Assembly (NCBI GenBank): GCA_943324055.2 | Contig: CALPKD020000056.1 | Span: 1-7,186, forward strand | Direction: 5' to 3' | Length of the DNA stretch: 7,186 nt | DNA from: Chitinophaga pinensis | Lineage (GTDB): Bacteria > Bacteroidota > Bacteroidia > Chitinophagales > Chitinophagaceae | Shown here: positions 1-5,846 of the stretch, one piece after another | Numbering within the stretch: the stretch's first letter is position 1 | How the letters are laid out: the number at the start of each line of letters is the position of its first letter | Program-made: the position numbers and the translations under genes | The notes under the pieces: generated by a model | What the model saw: the letters and a program-made list of their open reading frames with translations, nothing else | Told to the model about the DNA's origin: nothing | The model's database searches: none

Positions 1-336
1 AATATATCTACTGTTCGATTTTGTAAACCACTTAATTCTTTGATGTATAATCACTTCATGTACCATAAAATAGGCAAAACCGTATAAAGCAACACCAGTA
101 CCTATACCAGACAACCAAGCCATTCCATTAAATGTGCCATAAAAAATACAAGCCATACTAGGCAATGCAAATATTACAAAAAACCAGTCGTTCTTTTCAA
201 AAAAATGTCCAGTAGGTTGATGATGATCCTCGTGTAAGTACCATAAAAAACCGTGCATAACAAAACGATGCGTCAACCAGGTAATACCTTCCATAATAGA
301 AAAGGTCACTAACATGCTGATAAGAAATAATAACAT
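1..336 (-). CDS. crtZ: Beta-carotene hydroxylase CrtZ, partial (C-terminus beyond left edge)
   Basis: This encodes a membrane-bound di-iron hydroxylase of the fatty acid hydroxylase superfamily that adds 3-hydroxyl groups to beta-ionone rings (beta-carotene to zeaxanthin). The first 112 residues are visible. His clusters typical of CrtZ are present: H23-RFVM-H28, H35-ED-H38H39, and H93-EVII-H98. The last cluster (HxxHH) should lie outside the window. Hydrophobic segments sit at about 1-19, 52-68 and 72-92. The ATG at 336 is the only ATG, GTG or TTG between the in-frame stop at 361-363 and the first His cluster that leaves a normal N-terminus. It follows the crtB stop by 27 nt, so it is very likely the fourth gene of the sigma-crtI-crtB operon. 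A related hydroxylase with another carotenoid substrate is possible, but the family call is firm. Confidence 0.93.
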   Translation of the reverse strand, partial: MLLFLISMLVTFSIMEGITWLTHRFVMHGFLWYLHEDHHQPTGHFFEKNDWFFVIFALPSMACIFYGTFNGMAWLSGIGTGVALYGFAYFMVHEVIIHQRIKWFTKSNSRYI

Positions 337-363
337 AGAAAAGGCTTTATGGCTACAAAGTTA

Positions 364-1206
364 CTACAACAAGTTTAAGCTTGTGCGAACTTTAGCGTTT
401 AATAAAATTAAAAATTTATTTAAATCTGGGATACGGATCCTTGTTTTAAGAATAGAATGCGGATGCGTACGTTTTATTTTTTTAAATAAGGAATAGTAAT
501 ACTTAAAAGCAACATACACTCCAAAACGACACTTAATAGGCAAAGCTTTAATACCCGCTAAAGCTGCTTCAAAATCGGCTTGGATATCAGCTTCAATCGC
601 CTCCTTGTCTGTTTGTTTGAAATTAGAAAAATCGCAATTAGGAAAGTACATCCTTTCTAACCCTTCGAAATCGGCTTGGATATCTCGTAAAAAATTAACT
701 TTCTGAAATGCAGCGCCTAAACTTTGTGCAGCAGGTTTTAATTGCTCAAAATGAACCTTATCTCCATTGCAAAATATATGCAAACACATTAATCCTATCA
801 CTTCAGCACTTCCATAAATGTATTCATTATAGGAATTTTGATTATACGCCTGCTTACTCAAGTCCATTTCCATACTATGCAAGAAAGCCTCTAACAAAGA
901 TCGATCAATATTAAACTGATTAAAAGTGAGCTGGAAACGGTGTAAAATTGGATTTAAGCTAATCCCCTTTTCTAAGGCTTCGTAAGTATCTTCTTTAAAA
1001 TCCTTTAATAAATCCACTTTATCATACTCATGAAAAGTATCTACAATTTCGTCGGCAAAACGAACAAATCCATAAATATCATAAATGGGTTGACGTAACT
1101 CCTTATGCAATAATCCGATTGCTGACGAAAAACTAGAGCTATACAACAAGGTAGTATACTTACTACTTTTTGCAGTTACTTCATTGTATAATTTTAATGA
1201 CGACAT
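364..1206 (-). CDS. crtB: Phytoene synthase
   Basis: This 280-residue enzyme condenses two geranylgeranyl diphosphates, through prephytoene diphosphate, to phytoene, the first committed carotenoid step. It belongs to the trans-isoprenyl diphosphate synthase head-to-head (squalene/phytoene synthase) family. The two Mg-binding Asp motifs are visible: D52-EIV-D56, and D175-IQA-D179 within the NFLRD segment. The protein is a normal length for the family and has no signal peptide, so it is expected in the cytosol or peripherally on the membrane. The start at 1206 lies 3 nt after the crtI stop, which indicates tight coupling. Squalene synthase or diapophytoene synthase are family alternatives, but the crtI and crtZ neighbours favour C40 phytoene synthesis. 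The heptapeptide DIQADFE occurs twice, at 175-181 and 207-213. Confidence 0.95.
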   Translation of the reverse strand: MSSLKLYNEVTAKSSKYTTLLYSSSFSSAIGLLHKELRQPIYDIYGFVRFADEIVDTFHEYDKVDLLKDFKEDTYEALEKGISLNPILHRFQLTFNQFNIDRSLLEAFLHSMEMDLSKQAYNQNSYNEYIYGSAEVIGLMCLHIFCNGDKVHFEQLKPAAQSLGAAFQKVNFLRDIQADFEGLERMYFPNCDFSNFKQTDKEAIEADIQADFEAALAGIKALPIKCRFGVYVAFKYYYSLFKKIKRTHPHSILKTRIRIPDLNKFLILLNAKVRTSLNLL

Positions 1207-1209
1207 ACT

Positions 1210-2715
1210 TTATTTATTATTATGTGTTTTATCCACCAGTGTAGCCACCACTTCTCCACTAATTAAACTTGGTGGAACTCCAGGTCCTGGCACAGTCAAT
1301 TGACCAGTGTAATATAAGTTATTTACCTTTTTACTTTTACAACTAGGCTTGAGATTAGCTGTTTGTAAGAGTGTATTAGCAAGGCCATAGGCATTACCCC
1401 TAAAAGAATGATAGTCAGCTTTAAAATCGGTGACCGAGTAGGATCTTTTGTATATAACGGAATCCTTAATAGATTGTCCAGACCTTTCCTCAAGACGCTT
1501 TATTATTTTATCAAAATACAAATCTCGGACTTCCTCGGTATCTCCATCTAATCCGGCGGCTACTGGGATTAATAAAAATAGATTCTCCTGCCCTTCTGGC
1601 GCTACAGTTGGGTCGGTAATAGAAGGCACACTTGCATAAAACAAAGGCCGAGTGGGCCATTTAGGATCTGTATATATTTCCCTGCCATGTAAACCAAAAT
1701 CAGTATCGAAGAATAAATTATGATGCAATAAACCAGTTAGCTTTTTATTCAACCCAACATAATATAATAAAGAACTTGGAGCCATGGTACGGCTGTCCCA
1801 ATAAGCACTCGAATAAGATTGGTACTTAGGTGCTAATAACTTTGTTTCAATATGATGATAATCTCCTGCTCCGACTAATACATCAAAACTGTATTCTTTT
1901 TGTTCCCCTGAATTTAGCAATTTAGTACGAATAGATTTAGCAGTTCCGTTTGTTACTTCAATAGCAACCACTTCCTCCCCTAATTTAAACTGAACCCCCA
2001 ATGATACTGCCACATCATACATCGCTTGTACAATACTATACATCCCAAATTCTGGATACCAAGTGCCTCCCTTAATATCCGCATAATTCATTAAGCTGTA
2101 TAAAGCAGGTGTTTTTTCGGGGAGCGCTCCTAAAAACAATACAGGAAATTCCATTAGGAATTGTATCGATGGGTGTTTAAAATATTTTGCTACATGCTTT
2201 TTCATTGATTGAAAAACATCTAACTTAAAAACTCCTTTTAATAAGTCAATATCTATAAATTCTTTAAGCGACAATCCTGGATTGTGTACTAATTTACCCA
2301 CACCAATATCATATTTGAATTTCGCCTCTGCTAAAAATGCATCTAATGCTTTTGCTGCTCCTGGCTCTTTGGATTCTAATAATGCTTGTAGCGCTTCGTA
2401 ATTAGCTGGCAAATCCCAAGCCTCTTTTTCAAAATAAACGCGATAACTTGGATTTAATCTTTTCAATTTGTAATAATCAGCTACTTTTTTGCCAAATTTC
2501 CCAAAATAGTTTTCAAAGATATCTGGCATCCAATACCAGCTAGGTCCCATATCAAAAGTGAAGCCATCCGCCAAAAATTTACGCGCACGTCCACCTGGCA
2601 AAGTATTTTTTTCTATCACCGTCACGTCCCAACCCTTCTGTGCTAAAAAAGTAGCGGCTGACATACCAGCAAACCCTGCGCCTATAACAATTACTTTTTT
2701 AGAATTAGATGGCAT
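1210..2715 (-). CDS. crtI: Phytoene desaturase (CrtI type)
   Basis: This FAD-dependent desaturase introduces double bonds into phytoene, normally giving lycopene in bacteria. Its 501 residues fit the family. The N-terminal dinucleotide fold is clear: G12-A-G14-FA-G17, an acidic residue ending the second strand (E35), and the GGRA motif at 41-44. The C-terminal bacterial-type phytoene dehydrogenase signature is at about 470-487 (TGQLTVPGPGVPPSLISG). The ATG at 2715 directly precedes the Rossmann fold and lies 2 nt after the sigma-factor stop; crtB follows after 3 nt. CrtD-like or CrtN-like desaturases share the fold, so the exact number of desaturations cannot be read from sequence, but adjacency to crtB supports phytoene as substrate. 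No lycopene cyclase is in the window; it may lie beyond the left edge. Confidence 0.95.
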   Translation of the reverse strand: MPSNSKKVIVIGAGFAGMSAATFLAQKGWDVTVIEKNTLPGGRARKFLADGFTFDMGPSWYWMPDIFENYFGKFGKKVADYYKLKRLNPSYRVYFEKEAWDLPANYEALQALLESKEPGAAKALDAFLAEAKFKYDIGVGKLVHNPGLSLKEFIDIDLLKGVFKLDVFQSMKKHVAKYFKHPSIQFLMEFPVLFLGALPEKTPALYSLMNYADIKGGTWYPEFGMYSIVQAMYDVAVSLGVQFKLGEEVVAIEVTNGTAKSIRTKLLNSGEQKEYSFDVLVGAGDYHHIETKLLAPKYQSYSSAYWDSRTMAPSSLLYYVGLNKKLTGLLHHNLFFDTDFGLHGREIYTDPKWPTRPLFYASVPSITDPTVAPEGQENLFLLIPVAAGLDGDTEEVRDLYFDKIIKRLEERSGQSIKDSVIYKRSYSVTDFKADYHSFRGNAYGLANTLLQTANLKPSCKSKKVNNLYYTGQLTVPGPGVPPSLISGEVVATLVDKTHNNK

Positions 2716-2717
2716 GA

Positions 2718-3218
2718 TTAATAACGTTGAATTTTTTGTTTTAAAATCTTTCTAGCAAAGTGAATTCTGCTTTTGATAGTTCCCAATGGTTCATTTAAGG
2801 CATCTGCTATTTCATTGTATTTATATCCTTCATAATACAAATTAAATGGCGTTCTAAATAAATCAGGCAAATCATAAATAATTTGCTTGACCTCCTTCAA
2901 ATTTAAGTTAGTTATACCATCATTTAAAACCTTATTGCTTGTTTGGTCAATTAAGTAATCATTTGGAGAGCTGTCTAGTACGGTAGACTTTTTTGCACGA
3001 CGACGATAGTCATTAATAAAAATATTACGCATGATCGTATACAACCAGGCTTTAATGTTTGTTCCAACATTATATTTGTCCTTGTTGGAAATAGCTCTAT
3101 ACAAGGTTTCTTGAAACAGGTCCTTTGCAGACTCTTGGTTCTTTGTTAAATTGATCGCAAAAGGTCTGAGGAATTCTGCGTTTTCGGTAAGTAGTATGCT
3201 AAATTCTGCGTTCGACAT
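2718..3218 (-). CDS. ECF-type RNA polymerase sigma factor heading the carotenoid operon
   Basis: This is a 166-residue sigma-70 family protein of the extracytoplasmic-function type with only regions 2 and 4. Region 2 covers about 15-77, with AKDLFQET at 31-38 and the core/-10-recognition stretch TNIKAWLYTIMRN at 53-65, followed by basic YRRRAKK. Region 4 covers about 114-160, with the helix-turn-helix around YNEIADALNEPLGTIKSRIHFARK (134-157). The frame also stays open upstream to a TTG at 3257, but the ATG at 3218 gives the usual MS..EF N-terminus of Bacteroidota relatives and leaves the promoter elements non-coding, so I use it. Its stop is 2 nt before crtI, so it is co-transcribed with the pigment genes. 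No anti-sigma gene is adjacent. It probably activates carotenoid or other light-stress genes; that role is inferred from position. Confidence 0.9.
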   Translation of the reverse strand: MSNAEFSILLTENAEFLRPFAINLTKNQESAKDLFQETLYRAISNKDKYNVGTNIKAWLYTIMRNIFINDYRRRAKKSTVLDSSPNDYLIDQTSNKVLNDGITNLNLKEVKQIIYDLPDLFRTPFNLYYEGYKYNEIADALNEPLGTIKSRIHFARKILKQKIQRY

Positions 3219-3221
3219 AAA

Positions 3222-3316
3222 ATTTTGTTTAACTTTTTGTAGTTCAAAGCTAAACAAAATACTTAATTTGACAGTTATTTTTGTTTAATATTTTAAACAA
3301 AATGTTAAACAATATT
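3222..3316. repeat. Cluster of five 10-11 bp TTAAACAAAA elements, candidate operators
   Basis: Five copies of one short element occur in 95 bp. On the plus strand they read TTTTGTTTAA at 3223-3232, CTAAACAAAA at 3250-3259 (one mismatch), TTTTGTTTAA at 3279-3288, TTAAACAAAA at 3293-3302 and TTAAACAATA at 3305-3314 (one mismatch). Copies 1 and 3 point one way; 2, 4 and 5 the other. Copies 3 and 4 form a perfect 10-bp inverted repeat around TATT, and copies 4 and 5 are direct repeats 12 bp apart. Copy 2 touches the predicted -7 element of the sigma gene and copy 1 lies in its leader. CarH-type regulators are known to bind several repeated sites over a promoter, so the neighbouring regulator is the obvious candidate ligand. 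The binding itself is inferred. Confidence 0.7.
3245..3252 (-). promoter_or_regulatory. Putative Bacteroidota -7 element for the sigma-crt operon
   Basis: On the minus strand this reads TAGCTTTG, a full match to the Bacteroidota primary sigma -7 consensus TANNTTTG. It ends 26 nt upstream of the sigma-factor ATG, which would give a short leader. No clear -33 TTG is present at the usual spacing; only a weak CTGTC stretch lies there, which fits a promoter needing or blocked by a regulator. Confidence 0.5.
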
Positions 3317-3321
3317 ACAAT

Positions 3322-3339
3322 TATTGCATATATGCAATA
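3322..3339. repeat. 18-bp perfect palindrome in the regulator/sigma gap
   Basis: TATTGCATATATGCAATA equals its own reverse complement. It lies 54 nt downstream of the regulator stop and beyond the last TTAAACAAAA copy, about 70 bp upstream of the predicted -7 element. With no unpaired loop and no T-tract after it on either strand, it looks more like a dyad binding site than a terminator. The binding protein is unknown. Confidence 0.6.
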
Positions 3340-3393
3340 TAAAAAGTAACCCTTATGCGCTTAATGATTTGATAATCTATGCATTACAACTCG

Positions 3394-4272
3394 TTAAATC
3401 TCGTTCATGAAGGTAATCGTCTCAGATAATGTTCTCTTCAGCTGAAAATTAGATGCCACTGCACCCTTAAATTCCTGAATAACTTGCCCTGTTAATATAA
3501 TTGGAATGGTCGGGTCAATTTGACTCAATTGGTCTATAAACTTGGCTAGTTTAAATTGCTTACCTGGAGAGGTAATATGGCAGAATAGATAATCAACTTT
3601 TTTAAACTCCGTTAAAAATTTAAGATCTACTACCGGCACATTTGTACCTAAATAATCTACCCCAATGCCTCTTTGCTTTAATAAAAAATGAACATACAAT
3701 AATCCAATTTCATGAAACTCGCTTTCGGGCATAAACAATACTATTCTTTTATTGGTCAGTTGTACATTTGACAATTTCTCTATCCCTAAGATTATTTTTT
3801 GTCTAAGAATATTTGTAGACAGATGTTCCTGTGCAGGGTTGATGTGATTGGTTATCCAAAGAATACCAACCCGCTCTAAAAATGAAAATATGATTTCTGT
3901 AATCGTTTTTTCAATGCCTTTTTGAGCGATATATAAATCTAGCTGACGTTCAAAATTGGACATATTTAAAGACACCATTTCCTTGATCAAATCATTTACG
4001 ACCTTTTCTTTTTGTGCATCCATTTGATTCAATCCCAATATCTTTTCCTCCATTTGAAATGTCGACATCTTGTCTATGTGAGAAATCTTATACCCATACT
4101 TATTCAACAAAGACACGTTTAAAATGGTCTTTAGTTCCTCTGCCGAATATGTGCGGATATTGGTTTCAGTTCGCTTTGGCTGAAGGAAATTATAGCGCTG
4201 TTCCCAAACACGAATCGTGTGGGCCTTTATACCTGAGATTTGCTCTAAATCCTTGATGGTGTAAGTTGACAT
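3394..4272 (-). CDS. CarH/LitR-like MerR-family regulator with cobalamin-binding domain
   Basis: This 292-residue regulator has an N-terminal MerR winged helix-turn-helix (about 3-72; YTIKDLEQISGIKAHTIRVWEQRY at 4-27), a helical B12-binding cap domain (about 95-170) and a Rossmann-like cobalamin-binding domain (about 175-292). The CarH signature W-x9-EH is intact (W139, E149, H150), and the lower-ligand motif is H187-EI-G190. In CarH proteins adenosylcobalamin stabilises a DNA-bound repressor tetramer, and light destroys it and frees the carotenoid promoter. Departures: the residue after W139 is Ile rather than the His found in Thermus CarH, and the usual GG near the end is T261-G262. I choose the ATG at 4272. 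A TTG at 4296 in the same frame would put the start inside the upstream hairpin and add eight residues. It is placed to control the sigma-crt operon. Confidence 0.88.
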   Translation of the reverse strand: MSTYTIKDLEQISGIKAHTIRVWEQRYNFLQPKRTETNIRTYSAEELKTILNVSLLNKYGYKISHIDKMSTFQMEEKILGLNQMDAQKEKVVNDLIKEMVSLNMSNFERQLDLYIAQKGIEKTITEIIFSFLERVGILWITNHINPAQEHLSTNILRQKIILGIEKLSNVQLTNKRIVLFMPESEFHEIGLLYVHFLLKQRGIGVDYLGTNVPVVDLKFLTEFKKVDYLFCHITSPGKQFKLAKFIDQLSQIDPTIPIILTGQVIQEFKGAVASNFQLKRTLSETITFMNEI

Positions 4273-4287
4273 ACAGTTAGAACAAAC

Positions 4288-4321
4288 AAAAGGCAAATTA
4301 GTTCAATCTAATTTGCCTTTT
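4288..4321 (-). terminator. Hairpin terminator after rfbA, also in the merR-gene leader region
   Basis: Arms AAAAGGCAAATTA (4288-4300) and TAATTTGCCTTTT (4309-4321) pair perfectly over 13 bp around an 8-nt loop. On the minus strand the stem is followed by TTTTGTTTGTT, a usable U-tract, 45 nt after the rfbA stop. It should end the rfbB-rfbC-rfbA transcript. It sits only 15 nt before the ATG of the MerR-type regulator, so it may also fold in that gene's leader. Confidence 0.75.
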
Positions 4322-4337
4322 GTAGCAATCTCGTTTA

Positions 4338-4345
4338 CAAAATTA
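4338..4345 (-). promoter_or_regulatory. Possible -7 element for the MerR-type regulator gene
   Basis: The minus strand reads TAATTTTG, matching TANNTTTG. Transcription from here would begin near 4331 and place the whole 4288-4321 hairpin in the leader of the regulator mRNA. No TTG is seen at the -33 position, and the sequence is AT-rich enough for a chance match. Confidence 0.3.
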
Positions 4346-4365
4346 CCCTGTTTACCTATTTAAAG

Positions 4366-5226
4366 CTACTTTTTTAAGTTTCTTAAGTACTCTCCGTAAC
4401 CACTTTTAGCATATTTGTCAGCCAATACCAATAATTGAGCCTTGTCAATAAAGCCCATTCGGTAAGCGACTTCTTCGATACATCCTATCTTTTGACTTTG
4501 TCTTTTCTCAATCACACGCACAAACTCACAAGCATCGGCCAAAGATTCAAAAGTGCCTGTATCCAACCAAGCCGTTCCTCTATTCATAATCCCTACTTGT
4601 AACTGCTTACGTTCTAAGTAAACTTTGTTCACGTCGGTGATTTCGTATTCTCCTCTTGGTGATGCGGGGATATTTTTTGCGATCTCTACTACTTGATTGT
4701 CATAAAAGTATAAACCAGGTACTGCATAATTTGACTTAGGCGCTACCGGCTTCTCTTCTAATGAAATTGCATGATTGTTTGCATCAAATTCAACCACTCC
4801 ATAACGCTCTGGGTCATTTACCTCATAGGCAAATACCGCTGCACCTTCCACATCATTGAATGATTGCACTAACTTACTAAAACCTGCTCCATAAAATATA
4901 TTATCGCCTAAAACTAAAGCCACTTTATCCTTGCCAACAAAATCAGCTCCAATTACAAATGCTTGCGCTAATCCATTAGGTACCGCTTGTACTGCATAAC
5001 TAAACTTACAGCCAATCTCTGCACCATCTCCTAATAATCTTTTGAACTGGTCATTGTCCTCAGGGGTAGTAATAATTAATACTTCCTTAATGCCAGCTAA
5101 TAATAATACAGACAATGGATAATAAATCATTGGCTTATCATAAATAGGCATTAACTGTTTGCTAATTCCTTTTGTAATTGGATACAATCTGGTACCCGAT
5201 CCACCTGCTAATATAATTCCCTTCAT
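4366..5226 (-). CDS. rfbA: Glucose-1-phosphate thymidylyltransferase (RmlA/RfbA)
   Basis: This 286-residue nucleotidyltransferase makes dTDP-glucose from dTTP and glucose 1-phosphate, the first step of dTDP-sugar synthesis. The N-terminal nucleotide loop is GGSGTRLYP at 8-16, followed by [18 protein letters not shown] (22-39). The Mg-binding Asp is D108 in [12 protein letters not shown] is at 157-160, [10 protein letters not shown] at 191-200 and LDTGT at 221-225. An ATG at 5262 in the same frame would overlap the rfbC end and add 12 residues before the canonical MKGIILAGG start, so I use 5226. The gene starts 13 nt after the rfbC stop, is the last gene of the operon and is followed by a terminator hairpin. 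Length and motifs match the short RmlA type. Confidence 0.96.
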   Translation of the reverse strand: MKGIILAGGSGTRLYPITKGISKQLMPIYDKPMIYYPLSVLLLAGIKEVLIITTPEDNDQFKRLLGDGAEIGCKFSYAVQAVPNGLAQAFVIGADFVGKDKVALVLGDNIFYGAGFSKLVQSFNDVEGAAVFAYEVNDPERYGVVEFDANNHAISLEEKPVAPKSNYAVPGLYFYDNQVVEIAKNIPASPRGEYEITDVNKVYLERKQLQVGIMNRGTAWLDTGTFESLADACEFVRVIEKRQSQKIGCIEEVAYRMGFIDKAQLLVLADKYAKSGYGEYLRNLKK

Positions 5227-5239
5227 TTTAAAACTATTT

Positions 5240-5797
5240 TTATTTTTTAAGACTCGCAGCATATTCTGCTAAGCTTCCTAATATTTTATCTTTCGCTGAT
5301 AATTGTATTTCACTCACTGGTAATTTCCAATCAATATTTAAATCCTTGTCATTGTACATAATACCTACTTCATTACCTGGTTGATAAAATTTATCCACCT
5401 TATAAAAAAAGGTTGCAGTATCACTTAGCACTACAAAACCATGCGCAAAACCGGCAGGAACAAAAAATTGCTTGTGATTTTCTCCAGTTAATTCAATCGC
5501 AAAGTGCCTGCCAAACGTTGGAGAATCCTTTCTTAAATCAACGGCAATGTCTAACACAGCTCCCTCTAAAACCCTTACTAATTTTGCTTGCGCAGCATCG
5601 CCACTTTGCATATGCAATCCTCTTAATACCCCTTTTGAGGACTTTGATTGATTATCCTGCACAAAACTAATGTCTAAGCCAGAAGCATTTTGAAAGTCTC
5701 TTTGGTTAAAAGTTTCAATAAAGTAACCTCGTGCATCACCATGCACTGTATCGTGGATTATAAAACAATCTTTAAGGGGGGTCTGCTCAATTTTCAT
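5240..5797 (-). CDS. rfbC: dTDP-4-dehydrorhamnose 3,5-epimerase (RmlC/RfbC)
   Basis: This 185-residue cupin-fold epimerase converts dTDP-4-keto-6-deoxy-glucose to dTDP-4-keto-rhamnose. Key parts are RGYFIETF at 23-30, the catalytic base H62 in LRGLHMQ, the catalytic Tyr at 132 in FFYKVD, and the signature [10 protein letters not shown] at 112-121. The length is normal. The Met after H62 (RGLHMQ) replaces the more common aromatic or Tyr/Phe residue and may be a lineage trait. The gene begins 49 nt after the rfbB stop and is followed closely by rfbA. A 3-epimerase-only relative used for other dTDP sugars cannot be excluded, because the reductase rfbD is not next to it. Confidence 0.94.
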   Translation of the reverse strand: MKIEQTPLKDCFIIHDTVHGDARGYFIETFNQRDFQNASGLDISFVQDNQSKSSKGVLRGLHMQSGDAAQAKLVRVLEGAVLDIAVDLRKDSPTFGRHFAIELTGENHKQFFVPAGFAHGFVVLSDTATFFYKVDKFYQPGNEVGIMYNDKDLNIDWKLPVSEIQLSAKDKILGSLAEYAASLKK

Positions 5798-5846
5798 TCG
5801 TTCGTAGGGTATCGTAATAATTTAATAAGGGGATATGATCTTTGGA

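Noticed and set aside
314..496. Plus-strand open frame of 60 codons
   Set aside because: It is antisense to crtB and crtZ and shows no recognisable domain. The other plus-strand frames at 708-914, 1448-1639, 2558-2755, 4014-4256, 5413-5670 and 5690-6004 are likewise shadows of well-supported minus-strand genes.
3219..3257. N-terminal extension of the sigma factor to a TTG at 3257
   Set aside because: It would place the operator-like repeats and the -7 element partly inside coding sequence; the ATG at 3218 gives the family-typical N-terminus.
3268..3296. Plus-strand TTGACA (3268-3273) as a -35 box for a divergent transcript
   Set aside because: Spacing to TAATAT or TATTTT is only 12-15 bp, Bacteroidota primary promoters do not use this box, and no plus-strand gene follows.
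4273..4296. Eight-residue extension of the MerR-type regulator from a TTG, with a CSNC motif
   Set aside because: It starts inside the perfect hairpin 4288-4321 and precedes the canonical MSTYTIKDLE start; the CxxC is probably accidental.
5227..5262. Twelve-residue extension of rfbA from the ATG at 5262
   Set aside because: It overlaps the end of rfbC and precedes the standard [13 protein letters not shown] start of RmlA.
5798..5846. 49-nt gap between rfbB and rfbC as a possible promoter or hairpin
   Set aside because: I see no TANNTTTG element and no convincing stem; it looks like a plain intra-operon spacer.
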